Assembly: GCA_965368785.1 (NCBI GenBank)
Contig: CBDUOG010000051.1
Location: 1 to 14,087 of the forward strand
Length of the DNA: 14,087 nt
Direction of reading: 5' to 3'
Source of the DNA: Silanimonas sp965368785
GTDB lineage: Bacteria > Pseudomonadota > Gammaproteobacteria > Xanthomonadales > Xanthomonadaceae
Part shown: piece by piece, positions 7,229 through 14,076 of the stretch
Layout of the letters: every line of letters begins with the position of its first letter
How positions within the stretch are numbered: the stretch's first letter is position 1
The notes under the pieces: model-generated
The model's input: only the letters and a program-made list of their open reading frames with translations
Database searches by the model: none
What the model was told of the DNA's origin: nothing
Translations under genes and position numbers: made by a program

Positions 7229-8130
7229 TGAATCGGGACGTAAAAATAAGCCTCGGGCCGCTGCAATACTACTGGCCAAAACCGCAGACCTTAGCGTTTT
7301 ATCAACAGATCGCTCAGACCGACGTCGATATCGTCTATCTGGGTGAGTCCGTTTGCAGCAAGCGTCGCGCGATGCGTCCGGCAGACTGGCTCGAACTTGC
7401 CGCCTACTTAACGGATCAGGGTAAAGACGTCGTTATGTCTACGCTGGCATTAGTCGAAGCCGAATCGGAGCTATCCACCCTTCGTCGATACTTAGATGGC
7501 TCCAGCTTTTTGATTGAAGCCAACGATATCTCTTCGGTGCAAATGTGTCGCAAGTTAAACCGGAACTTCGTTGCGGGCCCGACCATCAATATTTACAACC
7601 CACGCACATTGGAGCTGCTGGTCGGCGACGGCCTGGTCCGCTGGGTGCCCGGAGTCGAACAGGGTGCCGACGTGTTACATCAGTTCCGCTCGCAACTTGT
7701 GCGCCTACCGGAACTGGAAGTGCTGGTCTGGGGGCGCATTAATTTGGCCTACTCTGCGCGCTGTTTCACCGCACGCGCTCACAATACCTCTAAGGATGAG
7801 TGCGAGTTGCGCTGCATTAATCATCCTGAAGGCATGCCGCTGCAAACACGGGACGGCGAGTCGCTTCTGAATATCAACGGCATCCAGATTCAAAGTAGCG
7901 GCTTGCTGGACCTCGGGCCCGAACTCAACCAGGTGTTGCAGGCGGGGGTGCAAATCATTCGTATTGATCCACAATTTAATGGCAGTGCGGATCAGATTGC
8001 CCGGTTTCGCAATGCACTCGATACCAATTTGCCGCTTGAACGAGTCGGCGCACACAATGGCTTTTGGTATGGACGCGGAGGTCGGGATTTACTCGAGTCG
8101 CAAGTCGCCTCTAAACAGCTGAGCTACTAA
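7228..8130 (+). CDS. ubiV: O2-independent ubiquinone hydroxylation protein UbiV (peptidase U32 family)
   Basis: This 300-residue protein is the partner of UbiU; the two form a heterodimer of Fe-S proteins needed for anaerobic ubiquinone synthesis. The cluster cysteines of E. coli UbiV (C39, C180, C193, C197) correspond to C43 (ESVCSKRR), C179 (YSARCFTAR), C192 and C196 (KDECELRC). The N-terminal ISLGPLQYYWPK is typical. Two ATGs are possible, 7219 and 7228. I prefer 7228 because it forms a TAATG overlap with the ubiU stop and has GGAA 9 nt upstream, whereas 7219 has no room for a binding site. It is the last gene of the operon. Its stop overlaps the stop of the convergent ubiT gene, with no terminator between. 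Confidence 0.96.
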   Translation: MNRDVKISLGPLQYYWPKPQTLAFYQQIAQTDVDIVYLGESVCSKRRAMRPADWLELAAYLTDQGKDVVMSTLALVEAESELSTLRRYLDGSSFLIEANDISSVQMCRKLNRNFVAGPTINIYNPRTLELLVGDGLVRWVPGVEQGADVLHQFRSQLVRLPELEVLVWGRINLAYSARCFTARAHNTSKDECELRCINHPEGMPLQTRDGESLLNINGIQIQSSGLLDLGPELNQVLQAGVQIIRIDPQFNGSADQIARFRNALDTNLPLERVGAHNGFWYGRGGRDLLESQVASKQLSY

Positions 8131-8966
8131 GGAGCAGATGCGGCAACTGGCGAACCAGCACTTCGATTTGCGTCACGCGATGCGTGTGCAAAACGTGCTG
8201 CCCGAACAAGCAGGATGCGCAAAGCCAGTGGGATAGATTCCCACTCAATTTGATCCAAAAGATTTCTGGCGAGCAAGCCCAACTCCGTATCGCCACTCAA
8301 TTCGATCCGTCGTTGAAAAAACAAAGTGTCAGCATCTTCCAAACGACTCGCAAGCAACAGCAGGTCAGTTAGCGACCCGCAAATCAATGCTTCGGCCTGA
8401 GCATCTATTTGCACTACCGTCCCTGCGTCACTCACACGAACAGCCACAATGAGATCAAGGTCTTTGATATGAATTCCCACGGTTCGACCCTGCAGGACGT
8501 CCATCTTTCCTGATGCATAGGCATCTGCCAGAGCACTTTGAATCAAACTCGAAGCGATGGGTGCAATGAGCCCGTGAGGAAGCGCCTTCAAAACTGGAGC
8601 CCACCTGCGCGGTGGCGGGACTTTACTCAACAGCAAATTTTGAACGCTGTGTCTGTCTTGCATAAACGATCCTTTGGAATGCTTATCTGAATGTTGGTGC
8701 TGCCACTTCCGAGCCTCACACTGGTTCAACTCCAGCACGGCCAGCGCATGTTGTTCATCAACGCCAATTTGTCTGGCATGCCAGCGGGCCAAACGCGCGC
8801 TGAACTGCTCGCGCTGCACATCGTGAATTGGTAGTCCTTGCTCACGCTTCAGTCCAGAAGCTTTTTCGATCAAACTCTGACGTACCCTGAGCAGCCTGCG
8901 CACCGCACTATCGACAAGGTCAATCTTCAATCGCTGCGCCCTTAGATGAAGACTTGCCTGGCTCAC
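8127..8966 (-). CDS. ubiT: Fusion: AroQ-type chorismate mutase domain + UbiT (SCP2 lipid-binding) domain
   Basis: One uninterrupted 279-residue frame. Residues 6-92 are an AroQ-class chorismate mutase (chorismate to prephenate). Aligned without gaps to the mutase domain of the E. coli P-protein, active-site R11, R28, K39, D48, R51, E52 and Q88 are R12, R29, K40, D49, R52, E53 and Q89; only S84 differs (A85). A polar His/Lys/Ser linker follows (90-101). Residues 102-279 match E. coli UbiT (YhbT, 174 residues), including GIHIKDLDL, DTLFFQRRIELSGDTELGL and the LLDQIEWESIP segment. UbiT is the SCP2-domain accessory protein of O2-independent ubiquinone synthesis. The start is GTG at 8966, overlapping the upstream stop (GTGA) with GAGGG 8 nt before it. 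An internal ATG at 8663 could give UbiT alone. Alternative for domain 1: another AroQ-fold enzyme such as a pyruvate lyase, though D49/R52/E53 favour mutase. Confidence 0.92.
   Translation of the reverse strand: MSQASLHLRAQRLKIDLVDSAVRRLLRVRQSLIEKASGLKREQGLPIHDVQREQFSARLARWHARQIGVDEQHALAVLELNQCEARKWQHQHSDKHSKGSFMQDRHSVQNLLLSKVPPPRRWAPVLKALPHGLIAPIASSLIQSALADAYASGKMDVLQGRTVGIHIKDLDLIVAVRVSDAGTVVQIDAQAEALICGSLTDLLLLASRLEDADTLFFQRRIELSGDTELGLLARNLLDQIEWESIPLALRILLVRAARFAHASRDANRSAGSPVAASAP
8663..8675 (-). promoter_or_regulatory. Internal ribosome binding site and start for free UbiT
   Basis: On the minus strand AAAGGAT (8675-8669), 5 nt (CGTTT), then the first base of the ATG at 8663. This is the best Shine-Dalgarno in the gene and sits exactly at the domain border. 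Starting here gives 178 residues, nearly the length of stand-alone UbiT (174 in E. coli). It suggests that both a fusion and a free UbiT are made, or that two genes merged recently. Confidence 0.6.
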
Positions 8967-9355
8967 TTAGCCGGCCCTCGATTGTTTGATGAAGATTCTA
9001 GCTGCTTTAAGCGCGGCAATATTTCGCGAACGAAAATGGTCTGTGCTTCGTCCTCGCTGAATTTTTGATTCTTGCGCTTTTTTACGCCGAAGTCTGCCAG
9101 GGTTATGTGTACATCCGCCTGCAAGTCGACCCGGGCCAAACAGGACTTGCAGCAATGTAATACGCAGCCGTCGATGGCAATAATCGGGCGTCCTGATTGG
9201 GCGGTACGCACCAAGCCCTCTACCCCGCCGCCAACACCGGCAATGCAGGACATTTCCGCATGGCCTTGCTCATTGAGCCATAGCGCCATTTGATTGGTCA
9301 TTTGCGCAGCGCTGGAGCAGCCCGAACACGAATAGACCAGTGGCTTCTTGAGCAT
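8963..9355 (-). CDS. DGC-domain cysteine-rich (putative metal-binding) protein
   Basis: This 130-residue protein matches the DGC family, described as putative zinc-binding. The naming motif is seen at D62-G63-C64 in AIDGCVLHCCKSC, together with YSCSGCSSAAQ at the N-terminus and MSCIAGVGGG in the middle. Seven cysteines (10, 13, 37, 64, 68, 69, 72) are clustered as for metal or Fe-S binding; the function is not known. I chose ATG at 9355, which begins MLKKPLVYSCSG with GGGA about 8 nt upstream. The frame extends to a TTG at 9409, but those residues are not family-like. It is the first gene of an operon with the chorismate mutase-ubiT fusion, joined by a GTGA overlap (8963-8966), so it is probably made together with UbiT. 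A role in handling metal or sulfur for UbiUV is inference only. Confidence 0.85.
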   Translation of the reverse strand: MLKKPLVYSCSGCSSAAQMTNQMALWLNEQGHAEMSCIAGVGGGVEGLVRTAQSGRPIIAIDGCVLHCCKSCLARVDLQADVHITLADFGVKKRKNQKFSEDEAQTIFVREILPRLKQLESSSNNRGPAK

Positions 9356-9410
9356 TTTTTTGATCCCGGCTATACAGGCACTTATTTTCGCCGCCCGGGC
9401 TCGTTCCAAT

Positions 9411-9424
9411 TTGATCTGAGTCAG
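9411..9424. promoter_or_regulatory. FNR/Anr-like box in the divergent DGC-ubiT / cysteine desulfhydrase region
   Basis: TTGAT-CTGA-GTCAG on the plus strand: one exact half-site and a 3/5 second half of the consensus TTGAT-N4-ATCAA. Read on the minus strand it is followed after 21 bp by a -10-like GAAAAT (9394-9389), almost exactly the class II FNR spacing, and then by the DGC start at 9355. The same box could affect the divergent gene starting near 9458, where its centre is only about 40 bp from the ATG. Confidence 0.45.
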
Positions 9425-9457
9425 TTAGAACCCCGGGTTTTCCGCGCATCATGCCCT

Positions 9458-10510
9458 ATGCGCGGCACTGCCCAATCGACCATAGCCTCAGCATTCCCCG
9501 TGTCTGACCGGTCATGGTCGGATTGGGCTGTCGCGCAGCTGCTGGAGGGCGAGCGGGCGAATATTGAAACGCCACTAAAGGTCCTGGTCCACCCGGACTT
9601 GCCGGACTGCCGTTTCTTGCTTAAAGACGAGTCGGTCCACGCCAGCGGAAGCTTAAAACATCGCCTGGCGCGATCGCTGTTTTTATACGCCCTGTGTAAC
9701 GGGCGGCTAAGTCAGGATCAGAGTGTTATTGATGCCTCTTCCGGAAGCACCGCAATCTCGGAGGCCTGGTTTGCACAGCAGCTTGGCCTGAAGTTCATTG
9801 CGGTGATGCCCGAGTGCACCGCCAGCGCAAAACGTGCGCGGGTCGAGTCGCTCGGTGGACACTGCGAGCTGCTGCCGGTTGATGCCGATATCACCGAATA
9901 CGCCGCCCGGCTCGCCGGGCAAACCGGCGCCTGTTATCTGGATCAGTTCGGCCTGGCCTGCAGCGCGACCGATTGGCGCGGCAATAACAATATCGCCGAA
10001 TCAATGCTTACACAGAGCCTCGCGATGACCGGCAGCGAACCGGATTGGATCGTATGCGGCGCCGGTACTGGTGGCACGTCGGCGACCATTGGCCGCTATT
10101 TACGCTATTGCGGGAGCAAATCACGGCTATGCGTTGCCGAACCGACTGGTCGTGCGTTCGCCCGGGGCTGGCAGACGCATGATTACGCGGCCGTTGCTAC
10201 GCAGCCCAGCGTCATCGAAGGCATCGGTCGGGCGCGAGTCGAGCCCGGCTTTGTATTTGACGTGGTGGATGCGATGGAAGAGGTGAGTGATCGCGACTCA
10301 ATTGCCGGTTGTCTGGAACTGCACGAATTAACCGGTACGCTGTACGGTGGCTCATCAGGTACCAATTGGATGGCCGCTAAACGGCTTGCGCAGCGCCATC
10401 CTAAAAATGGCTCAAGAATAAACATCGCTTTGATTCTGTGCGATAGCGGCGATCGCTACGCTGACACCCTGTTTGACCCGATCTGGCGCAATAAACAGGG
10501 ACTGGAATGA
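9458..10510 (+). CDS. PLP-dependent L-cysteine desulfhydrase, Cds1-like (cysteine synthase fold)
   Basis: This 350-residue fold-type II PLP enzyme resembles Cds1 of Mycobacterium, which breaks L-cysteine into sulfide, pyruvate and ammonia. GSLKHRLARSLFLYALCNG carries the PLP lysine (K67 from the chosen start), followed by SSGSTA (94-99), DWRGNNNIAES, the phosphate-binding GAGTGGTSATIGRY (from 201), EGIGRARVEP and LCDSGDRYADT. These motifs separate it from ordinary CysK. The start is uncertain: ATG 9458 has no clear ribosome binding site, GTG 9500 is also possible and gives a length closer to the conserved region, and an in-frame ATG at 9290 would run antisense into the DGC gene. It is divergent from the DGC-ubiT operon. 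A role in sulfide supply for Fe-S proteins such as UbiU/UbiV is possible but inferred from position. Confidence 0.85.
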   Translation: MRGTAQSTIASAFPVSDRSWSDWAVAQLLEGERANIETPLKVLVHPDLPDCRFLLKDESVHASGSLKHRLARSLFLYALCNGRLSQDQSVIDASSGSTAISEAWFAQQLGLKFIAVMPECTASAKRARVESLGGHCELLPVDADITEYAARLAGQTGACYLDQFGLACSATDWRGNNNIAESMLTQSLAMTGSEPDWIVCGAGTGGTSATIGRYLRYCGSKSRLCVAEPTGRAFARGWQTHDYAAVATQPSVIEGIGRARVEPGFVFDVVDAMEEVSDRDSIAGCLELHELTGTLYGGSSGTNWMAAKRLAQRHPKNGSRINIALILCDSGDRYADTLFDPIWRNKQGLE

Positions 10511-10625
10511 GTCATGAGTCAATAGCCCTGAATCAGGTGGCCGCTGGCCCGGTGGACTGCGTTTTTCTAAGGGCGTAGGCTTTATTAGCAATCTAAAAGC
10601 GCATCGACACACGCAAGGAGCGACG

Positions 10626-11720
10626 ATGAAACGGATCGTATTGCTATTTGATGGCACCTGGAATGAGCCCGATGACGACACCAACGTACGACGCTGTTAT
10701 CGCTTGCTCAAAGGCAGCGAGCTCTCCGGCAAAGTCCAGATAAAACAGCTGCAAGCCCAATCCTCGGACAAACCCTCACAGATCGCTTATTACTACAGCG
10801 GTGTGGGCACTAATTGGATGAAATTTACGGGCGGCGCATTCGGCAACGGCCTGAGCGAAAACGTATTGGCTGGCTATGAGGATTTGTGCAAAGTGTATGA
10901 ACCGGGTGATCAGATATTCCTGCTCGGATTTAGCCGCGGCGCCTACACCGCGCGATCACTGGCCGGTCTTATCCGCAAGTGCGGCGTGTTGATTGCGCCG
11001 GATGACGCTTTGATTCAACAGGCCTATCAACTCTACAAATCACGCGACCCGGCCCTACACCCGGATGCCCGGGAACCCAGCGGATTTCGCGACGCGTTTT
11101 CCCACGCGGATCCACAAATAGAATTCATCGGTGTTTGGGATACGGTCGGTGCTTTGGGCATTCCCACTTCGAACACATGGTTTCCGGGCTCGCGCGGAAA
11201 GTATCAGTTCCACGATGTCGAACTCAGCGGGATTGTGCGCAAGGCTTACCACGCAGTAGCGATTGATGAGCATCGCGAAGACTATCAACCCACCATGTGG
11301 GCACGAATTGCCAAGGGCGATGACCCTGCCGTCAAGCAGGTCGTAAAAGACAATCAGACCATCGAGCAACGCTGGTTTATCGGCGCGCACTCGAATGTCG
11401 GCGGTGGCTATCGAAATGATCCACTGTCTTCAATTCCGCTGCACTGGCTTTGCCAGAAAGCACAGGAGTGCGGTTTAGTGTTCGAGAGCGTTCCGCTGCC
11501 GCAGCCGCAGGCGCATTTGGCGCCGATCACCGACTCATATGCCAAATTCATGAAAGGCATCTACAAGCTATTCAAACGCGGGCGGCGTTACGCCCGCATT
11601 CATGGGGCCGGAATCAGCGAATCGATTGATGAAAGCGTTTGGCGGCGATGGGCTGCGATACCTGACTATCGACCACGCTCGCTGGTCCGCGCAGCCCGGT
11701 CACGCCCGCCAGAAAACTGA
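10626..11720 (+). CDS. DUF2235 alpha/beta-hydrolase (Tle1-like catalytic domain)
   Basis: This 364-residue protein begins RIVLLFDGTWNEPDDDTNV, the signature of the DUF2235 family, which includes the catalytic domain of type VI secretion phospholipase Tle1. The nucleophile elbow GFSRGAYTAR has S103. Probable partners are D172 (FIGVWDTVGALG) and H255 (GAHSNVGGGYR). The C-terminal VWRRWAAIPDYRPRSLV is also typical of the family. There is no signal peptide or membrane segment. The ATG has AAGGAG 5 nt upstream (10615-10620). It is a stand-alone gene: no VgrG, PAAR, Hcp or immunity-like gene is next to it, so a housekeeping esterase/lipase role is at least as likely as a toxin. The substrate is unknown. 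The 115 bp before it hold no gene and no clear terminator. Confidence 0.88.
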   Translation: MKRIVLLFDGTWNEPDDDTNVRRCYRLLKGSELSGKVQIKQLQAQSSDKPSQIAYYYSGVGTNWMKFTGGAFGNGLSENVLAGYEDLCKVYEPGDQIFLLGFSRGAYTARSLAGLIRKCGVLIAPDDALIQQAYQLYKSRDPALHPDAREPSGFRDAFSHADPQIEFIGVWDTVGALGIPTSNTWFPGSRGKYQFHDVELSGIVRKAYHAVAIDEHREDYQPTMWARIAKGDDPAVKQVVKDNQTIEQRWFIGAHSNVGGGYRNDPLSSIPLHWLCQKAQECGLVFESVPLPQPQAHLAPITDSYAKFMKGIYKLFKRGRRYARIHGAGISESIDESVWRRWAAIPDYRPRSLVRAARSRPPEN

Positions 11721-11758
11721 GGTGTGCGCGTTCTGTCAGAAAATTGCCATAACCGACG

Positions 11759-11787
11759 GTGGCAGCTTCGGGCGGCTCGGTTACACT
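11759..11787 (+). promoter_or_regulatory. Candidate glmS promoter
   Basis: GTGGCA (11759-11764, 4/6 to the -35 consensus) is separated by 17 bp from TACACT (11782-11787, 4/6 to -10). Transcription would begin near 11794, about 27 nt before the glmS ATG. This leader is too short for a glmS ribozyme, and none is seen. Confidence 0.35.
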
Positions 11788-11820
11788 GTTGCCTGACTCT
11801 TTGAGCAACGGCTTAATCCT

Positions 11821-13653
11821 ATGTGCGGAATTGTGGGTGCGGTAGCAAATCGTGATGTCGTGTCGATTCTGGTCGACGGCTTGCACCGGCTCGAGTATCG
11901 CGGCTATGACTCCGCCGGCGTAGCCACTCTCCACAACCGGCAACTGTCTCGCCGCCGTGCTGTGGGTAAAGTCAAAGAACTTGAGTCGGTTATTAAGTCT
12001 GAACCGCTGATGGGAAATATCGGCATCGCGCACACGCGCTGGGCTACCCACGGCGGTGTGACCACGCCGAACGCGCACCCGCATTTTTCGCAAGACGGTC
12101 TGGGCCTGGTGCACAACGGCATCATCGAAAACCACGAACACTTGCGCCATGAACTCATTGGCAAGGGCTATCGTTTTGACTCGGAAACCGATTCTGAAGT
12201 GATTGCCCATATGATTCATGACGTAATGAAAGATGGCACTGACCTGCTACAAGCAGTACGCAGCGTCGTGGCCCGATTGGACGGTGCGTTCGCTATCGTA
12301 GTAATTAGTATCGACGATCCGACGCGGATGATCGCGGCACGGATGGGCTGCCCGGTGGTCGTCGGTATCGGTAAGGACGAAAACTTTATTGCATCCGATG
12401 TACAGGCACTTCTACCGGTGACGCGCGATTTTAAGTTTCTAGAAGACGGTGATGTGGCCGAGATTAGCTGTGTCGGCATTAAGCTGATGCGCACTGATGG
12501 CACAGCGGTTGAGCGCGGACTGCACGTATCGGAAATTGATGCCGATGCGGTTGAGCTTGGCCAGTACGCGCACTACATGCAGAAGGAGATTTTTGAGCAG
12601 CCCTCGGCCATCGCCAACACGCTCAGCGAGCGCATTGCGCATGACCGTGTGCTCGAAGCAGTTTTCGGCCCGCTGGCAGTGTCTCTTTTGCCGAAAATTC
12701 AAGCAGTGCATATCGTCGCCTGCGGCACGAGCTACCATGCCGGCTCGGTTGCGCGCTATTACATCGAGCAATTTGCGAAACTGCCGTGCACGGTGGAAGT
12801 CGCCAGCGAGTATCGATACCGGCAGCCGACCGTTACCGCGAACACGTTGTTCCTGGCCATTTCACAATCCGGCGAAACCGCAGACACATTGGCCGCATTG
12901 CGCGAGGCGAAACGCCTGGGCTATCTGGGCACCATGGCTATTTGTAATGTTCCGGCTTCTTCGTTAGTGCGCGAAGCGGATATGGTTTTGATGACCCGTG
13001 CCGGCCCTGAAATTGGTGTCGCATCGACCAAAGCATTTACCACCCAATTATGCGCGCTCGGTTTGTTCGGCGTTGCACTAGCTCGGCACCATGGTCTGAA
13101 TGCGGACGATGAACGCCGCGCGGTGAAACAATTGGTGCATATCCCGACGATGATTGAGCAAGCGCTCAAGCTGGAACCGCAACTGATCGACTGGGCAAAA
13201 AAGATCGTCGATAAACGCCACGCGTTGTTTCTTGGCCGTGGCGCCATGTGGCCAGTCGCCATGGAGGGCGCGCTCAAACTCAAAGAGATCAGTTATATCC
13301 ATGCCGAAGCCTATGCAGCCGGTGAACTTAAGCACGGCCCGTTGGCCTTAGTTGATGCAGACATGCCAGTGATTGCGGTTGCACCGAACAATGAATTGGT
13401 AGAGAAACTGAAATCCAACTTGCAAGAAGTTCGCGCGCGCGGTGGCAAGCTATACATTCTGGCCGATCCGGCTTCGGGCATTAAACCCAGCGACGGTGTG
13501 GAAGTGATCACCATGCCTGAGCGCGTGTATTTGCTGCAGGCGCCATTGGTCTACACCATTCCGCTGCAACTATTGGCGTATCACGTGGCTGTATTGCGTG
13601 GCACCGATGTCGACCAACCGCGAAACCTGGCCAAATCGGTAACCGTGGAATAA
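11821..13653 (+). CDS. glmS: Glutamine-fructose-6-phosphate aminotransferase (isomerizing) GlmS
   Basis: This 610-residue cytosolic enzyme makes glucosamine-6-phosphate from fructose-6-phosphate and glutamine, the first step to UDP-GlcNAc for peptidoglycan and lipopolysaccharide. The N-terminal glutaminase domain begins MCGIVGAV, with C2 as nucleophile after Met removal, and includes LEYRGYDSAGVA and HTRWATHGG. Two SIS sugar-binding domains follow: CGTSYHAG (301-308), SQSGET (348-353) and ASTKAFTTQL (from 401). The end, DVDQPRNLAKSVTVE, matches E. coli GlmS (609 residues) and contains the catalytic lysine (K605). The ATG has no obvious Shine-Dalgarno, but it must be the start because Cys2 is catalytic. 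In many gammaproteobacteria glmS follows glmU; here it follows a DUF2235 gene. It converges on the next gene with only 9 bp between the stops. Confidence 0.98.
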   Translation: MCGIVGAVANRDVVSILVDGLHRLEYRGYDSAGVATLHNRQLSRRRAVGKVKELESVIKSEPLMGNIGIAHTRWATHGGVTTPNAHPHFSQDGLGLVHNGIIENHEHLRHELIGKGYRFDSETDSEVIAHMIHDVMKDGTDLLQAVRSVVARLDGAFAIVVISIDDPTRMIAARMGCPVVVGIGKDENFIASDVQALLPVTRDFKFLEDGDVAEISCVGIKLMRTDGTAVERGLHVSEIDADAVELGQYAHYMQKEIFEQPSAIANTLSERIAHDRVLEAVFGPLAVSLLPKIQAVHIVACGTSYHAGSVARYYIEQFAKLPCTVEVASEYRYRQPTVTANTLFLAISQSGETADTLAALREAKRLGYLGTMAICNVPASSLVREADMVLMTRAGPEIGVASTKAFTTQLCALGLFGVALARHHGLNADDERRAVKQLVHIPTMIEQALKLEPQLIDWAKKIVDKRHALFLGRGAMWPVAMEGALKLKEISYIHAEAYAAGELKHGPLALVDADMPVIAVAPNNELVEKLKSNLQEVRARGGKLYILADPASGIKPSDGVEVITMPERVYLLQAPLVYTIPLQLLAYHVAVLRGTDVDQPRNLAKSVTVE

Positions 13654-13662
13654 GGCTAAGAC

Positions 13663-14076
13663 CTAATCTTTTTTACCGCTGTCGCCGCCATCGTAATCGC
13701 GGTCTTCAAATTCGTAGAAACTCATTCCTGAGTCCATCTCATCAGCCGCGCTCTGCGCATCGTCGCCGTGCAAGGTCGTCACTGGCGATTCTTTGCCGCC
13801 AGGTATTTTTCCAGCCATCAGATCGAGTTCCGCCGATGCAGCCAAAACCAATTCACTGCGCCGCTCGTCGGTAATCGACTGCCAATGGCAATCGGTAATT
13901 GCGCCTTCCAGGGCGTACAGTAAATTCATGCTCGGCTTAAAGCCGGCCCTTCGAACCTTAATAAACGCATCTAATGCGCCCAATGCAAATAAGTCATCCG
14001 GAGTACGAATTCCGACCTGCCGCAACCACGCAGCACTCTTCGGCCCGATGTTGCGCATTTTGGTGACTTCGGTCAT
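13663..14076 (-). CDS. TfoX/Sxy C-terminal-domain protein
   Basis: This 137-residue protein is made of the TfoX C-terminal domain (residues 7-85: MRNIGPKSAAWLRQVGI, RTPDDLFALGALDAFIKV, LLYALEGAITDCHWQSI) plus an acidic, probably disordered tail (about 86-137, rich in D, E, S and G). The N-terminal TfoX domain of the competence regulator Sxy/TfoX is absent. The domain has a helix-hairpin-helix-like GPKSAAWL segment. Its function when alone is not known; a regulatory or DNA-related role is possible. ATG 14076 has GAGG (14084-14087) 7 nt upstream, supporting it as the true start, although the frame is still open at the window edge. It is convergent with glmS without a terminator in the 9-bp gap. 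Confidence 0.85.
   Translation of the reverse strand: MTEVTKMRNIGPKSAAWLRQVGIRTPDDLFALGALDAFIKVRRAGFKPSMNLLYALEGAITDCHWQSITDERRSELVLAASAELDLMAGKIPGGKESPVTTLHGDDAQSAADEMDSGMSFYEFEDRDYDGGDSGKKD

Noticed and set aside
9356..9409. TTG start at 9409 for the DGC protein
   Set aside because: The extra 18 residues lie in the promoter region and are not family-like; ATG 9355 fits the family N-terminus.
9290..9457. Upstream in-frame extension of the cysteine desulfhydrase gene (56 residues from an ATG at 9290)
   Set aside because: It would lie antisense over the 5' end of the DGC gene, shows no family similarity and would make the protein longer than Cds1 relatives. Starts at 9458 or 9500 are more likely.
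11721..11820. glmS ribozyme or riboswitch before glmS
   Set aside because: The gap is only 100 bp, a promoter candidate sits 34-62 bp before the ATG, and no ribozyme-like structure is seen. The ribozyme is known mainly from Gram-positive bacteria.
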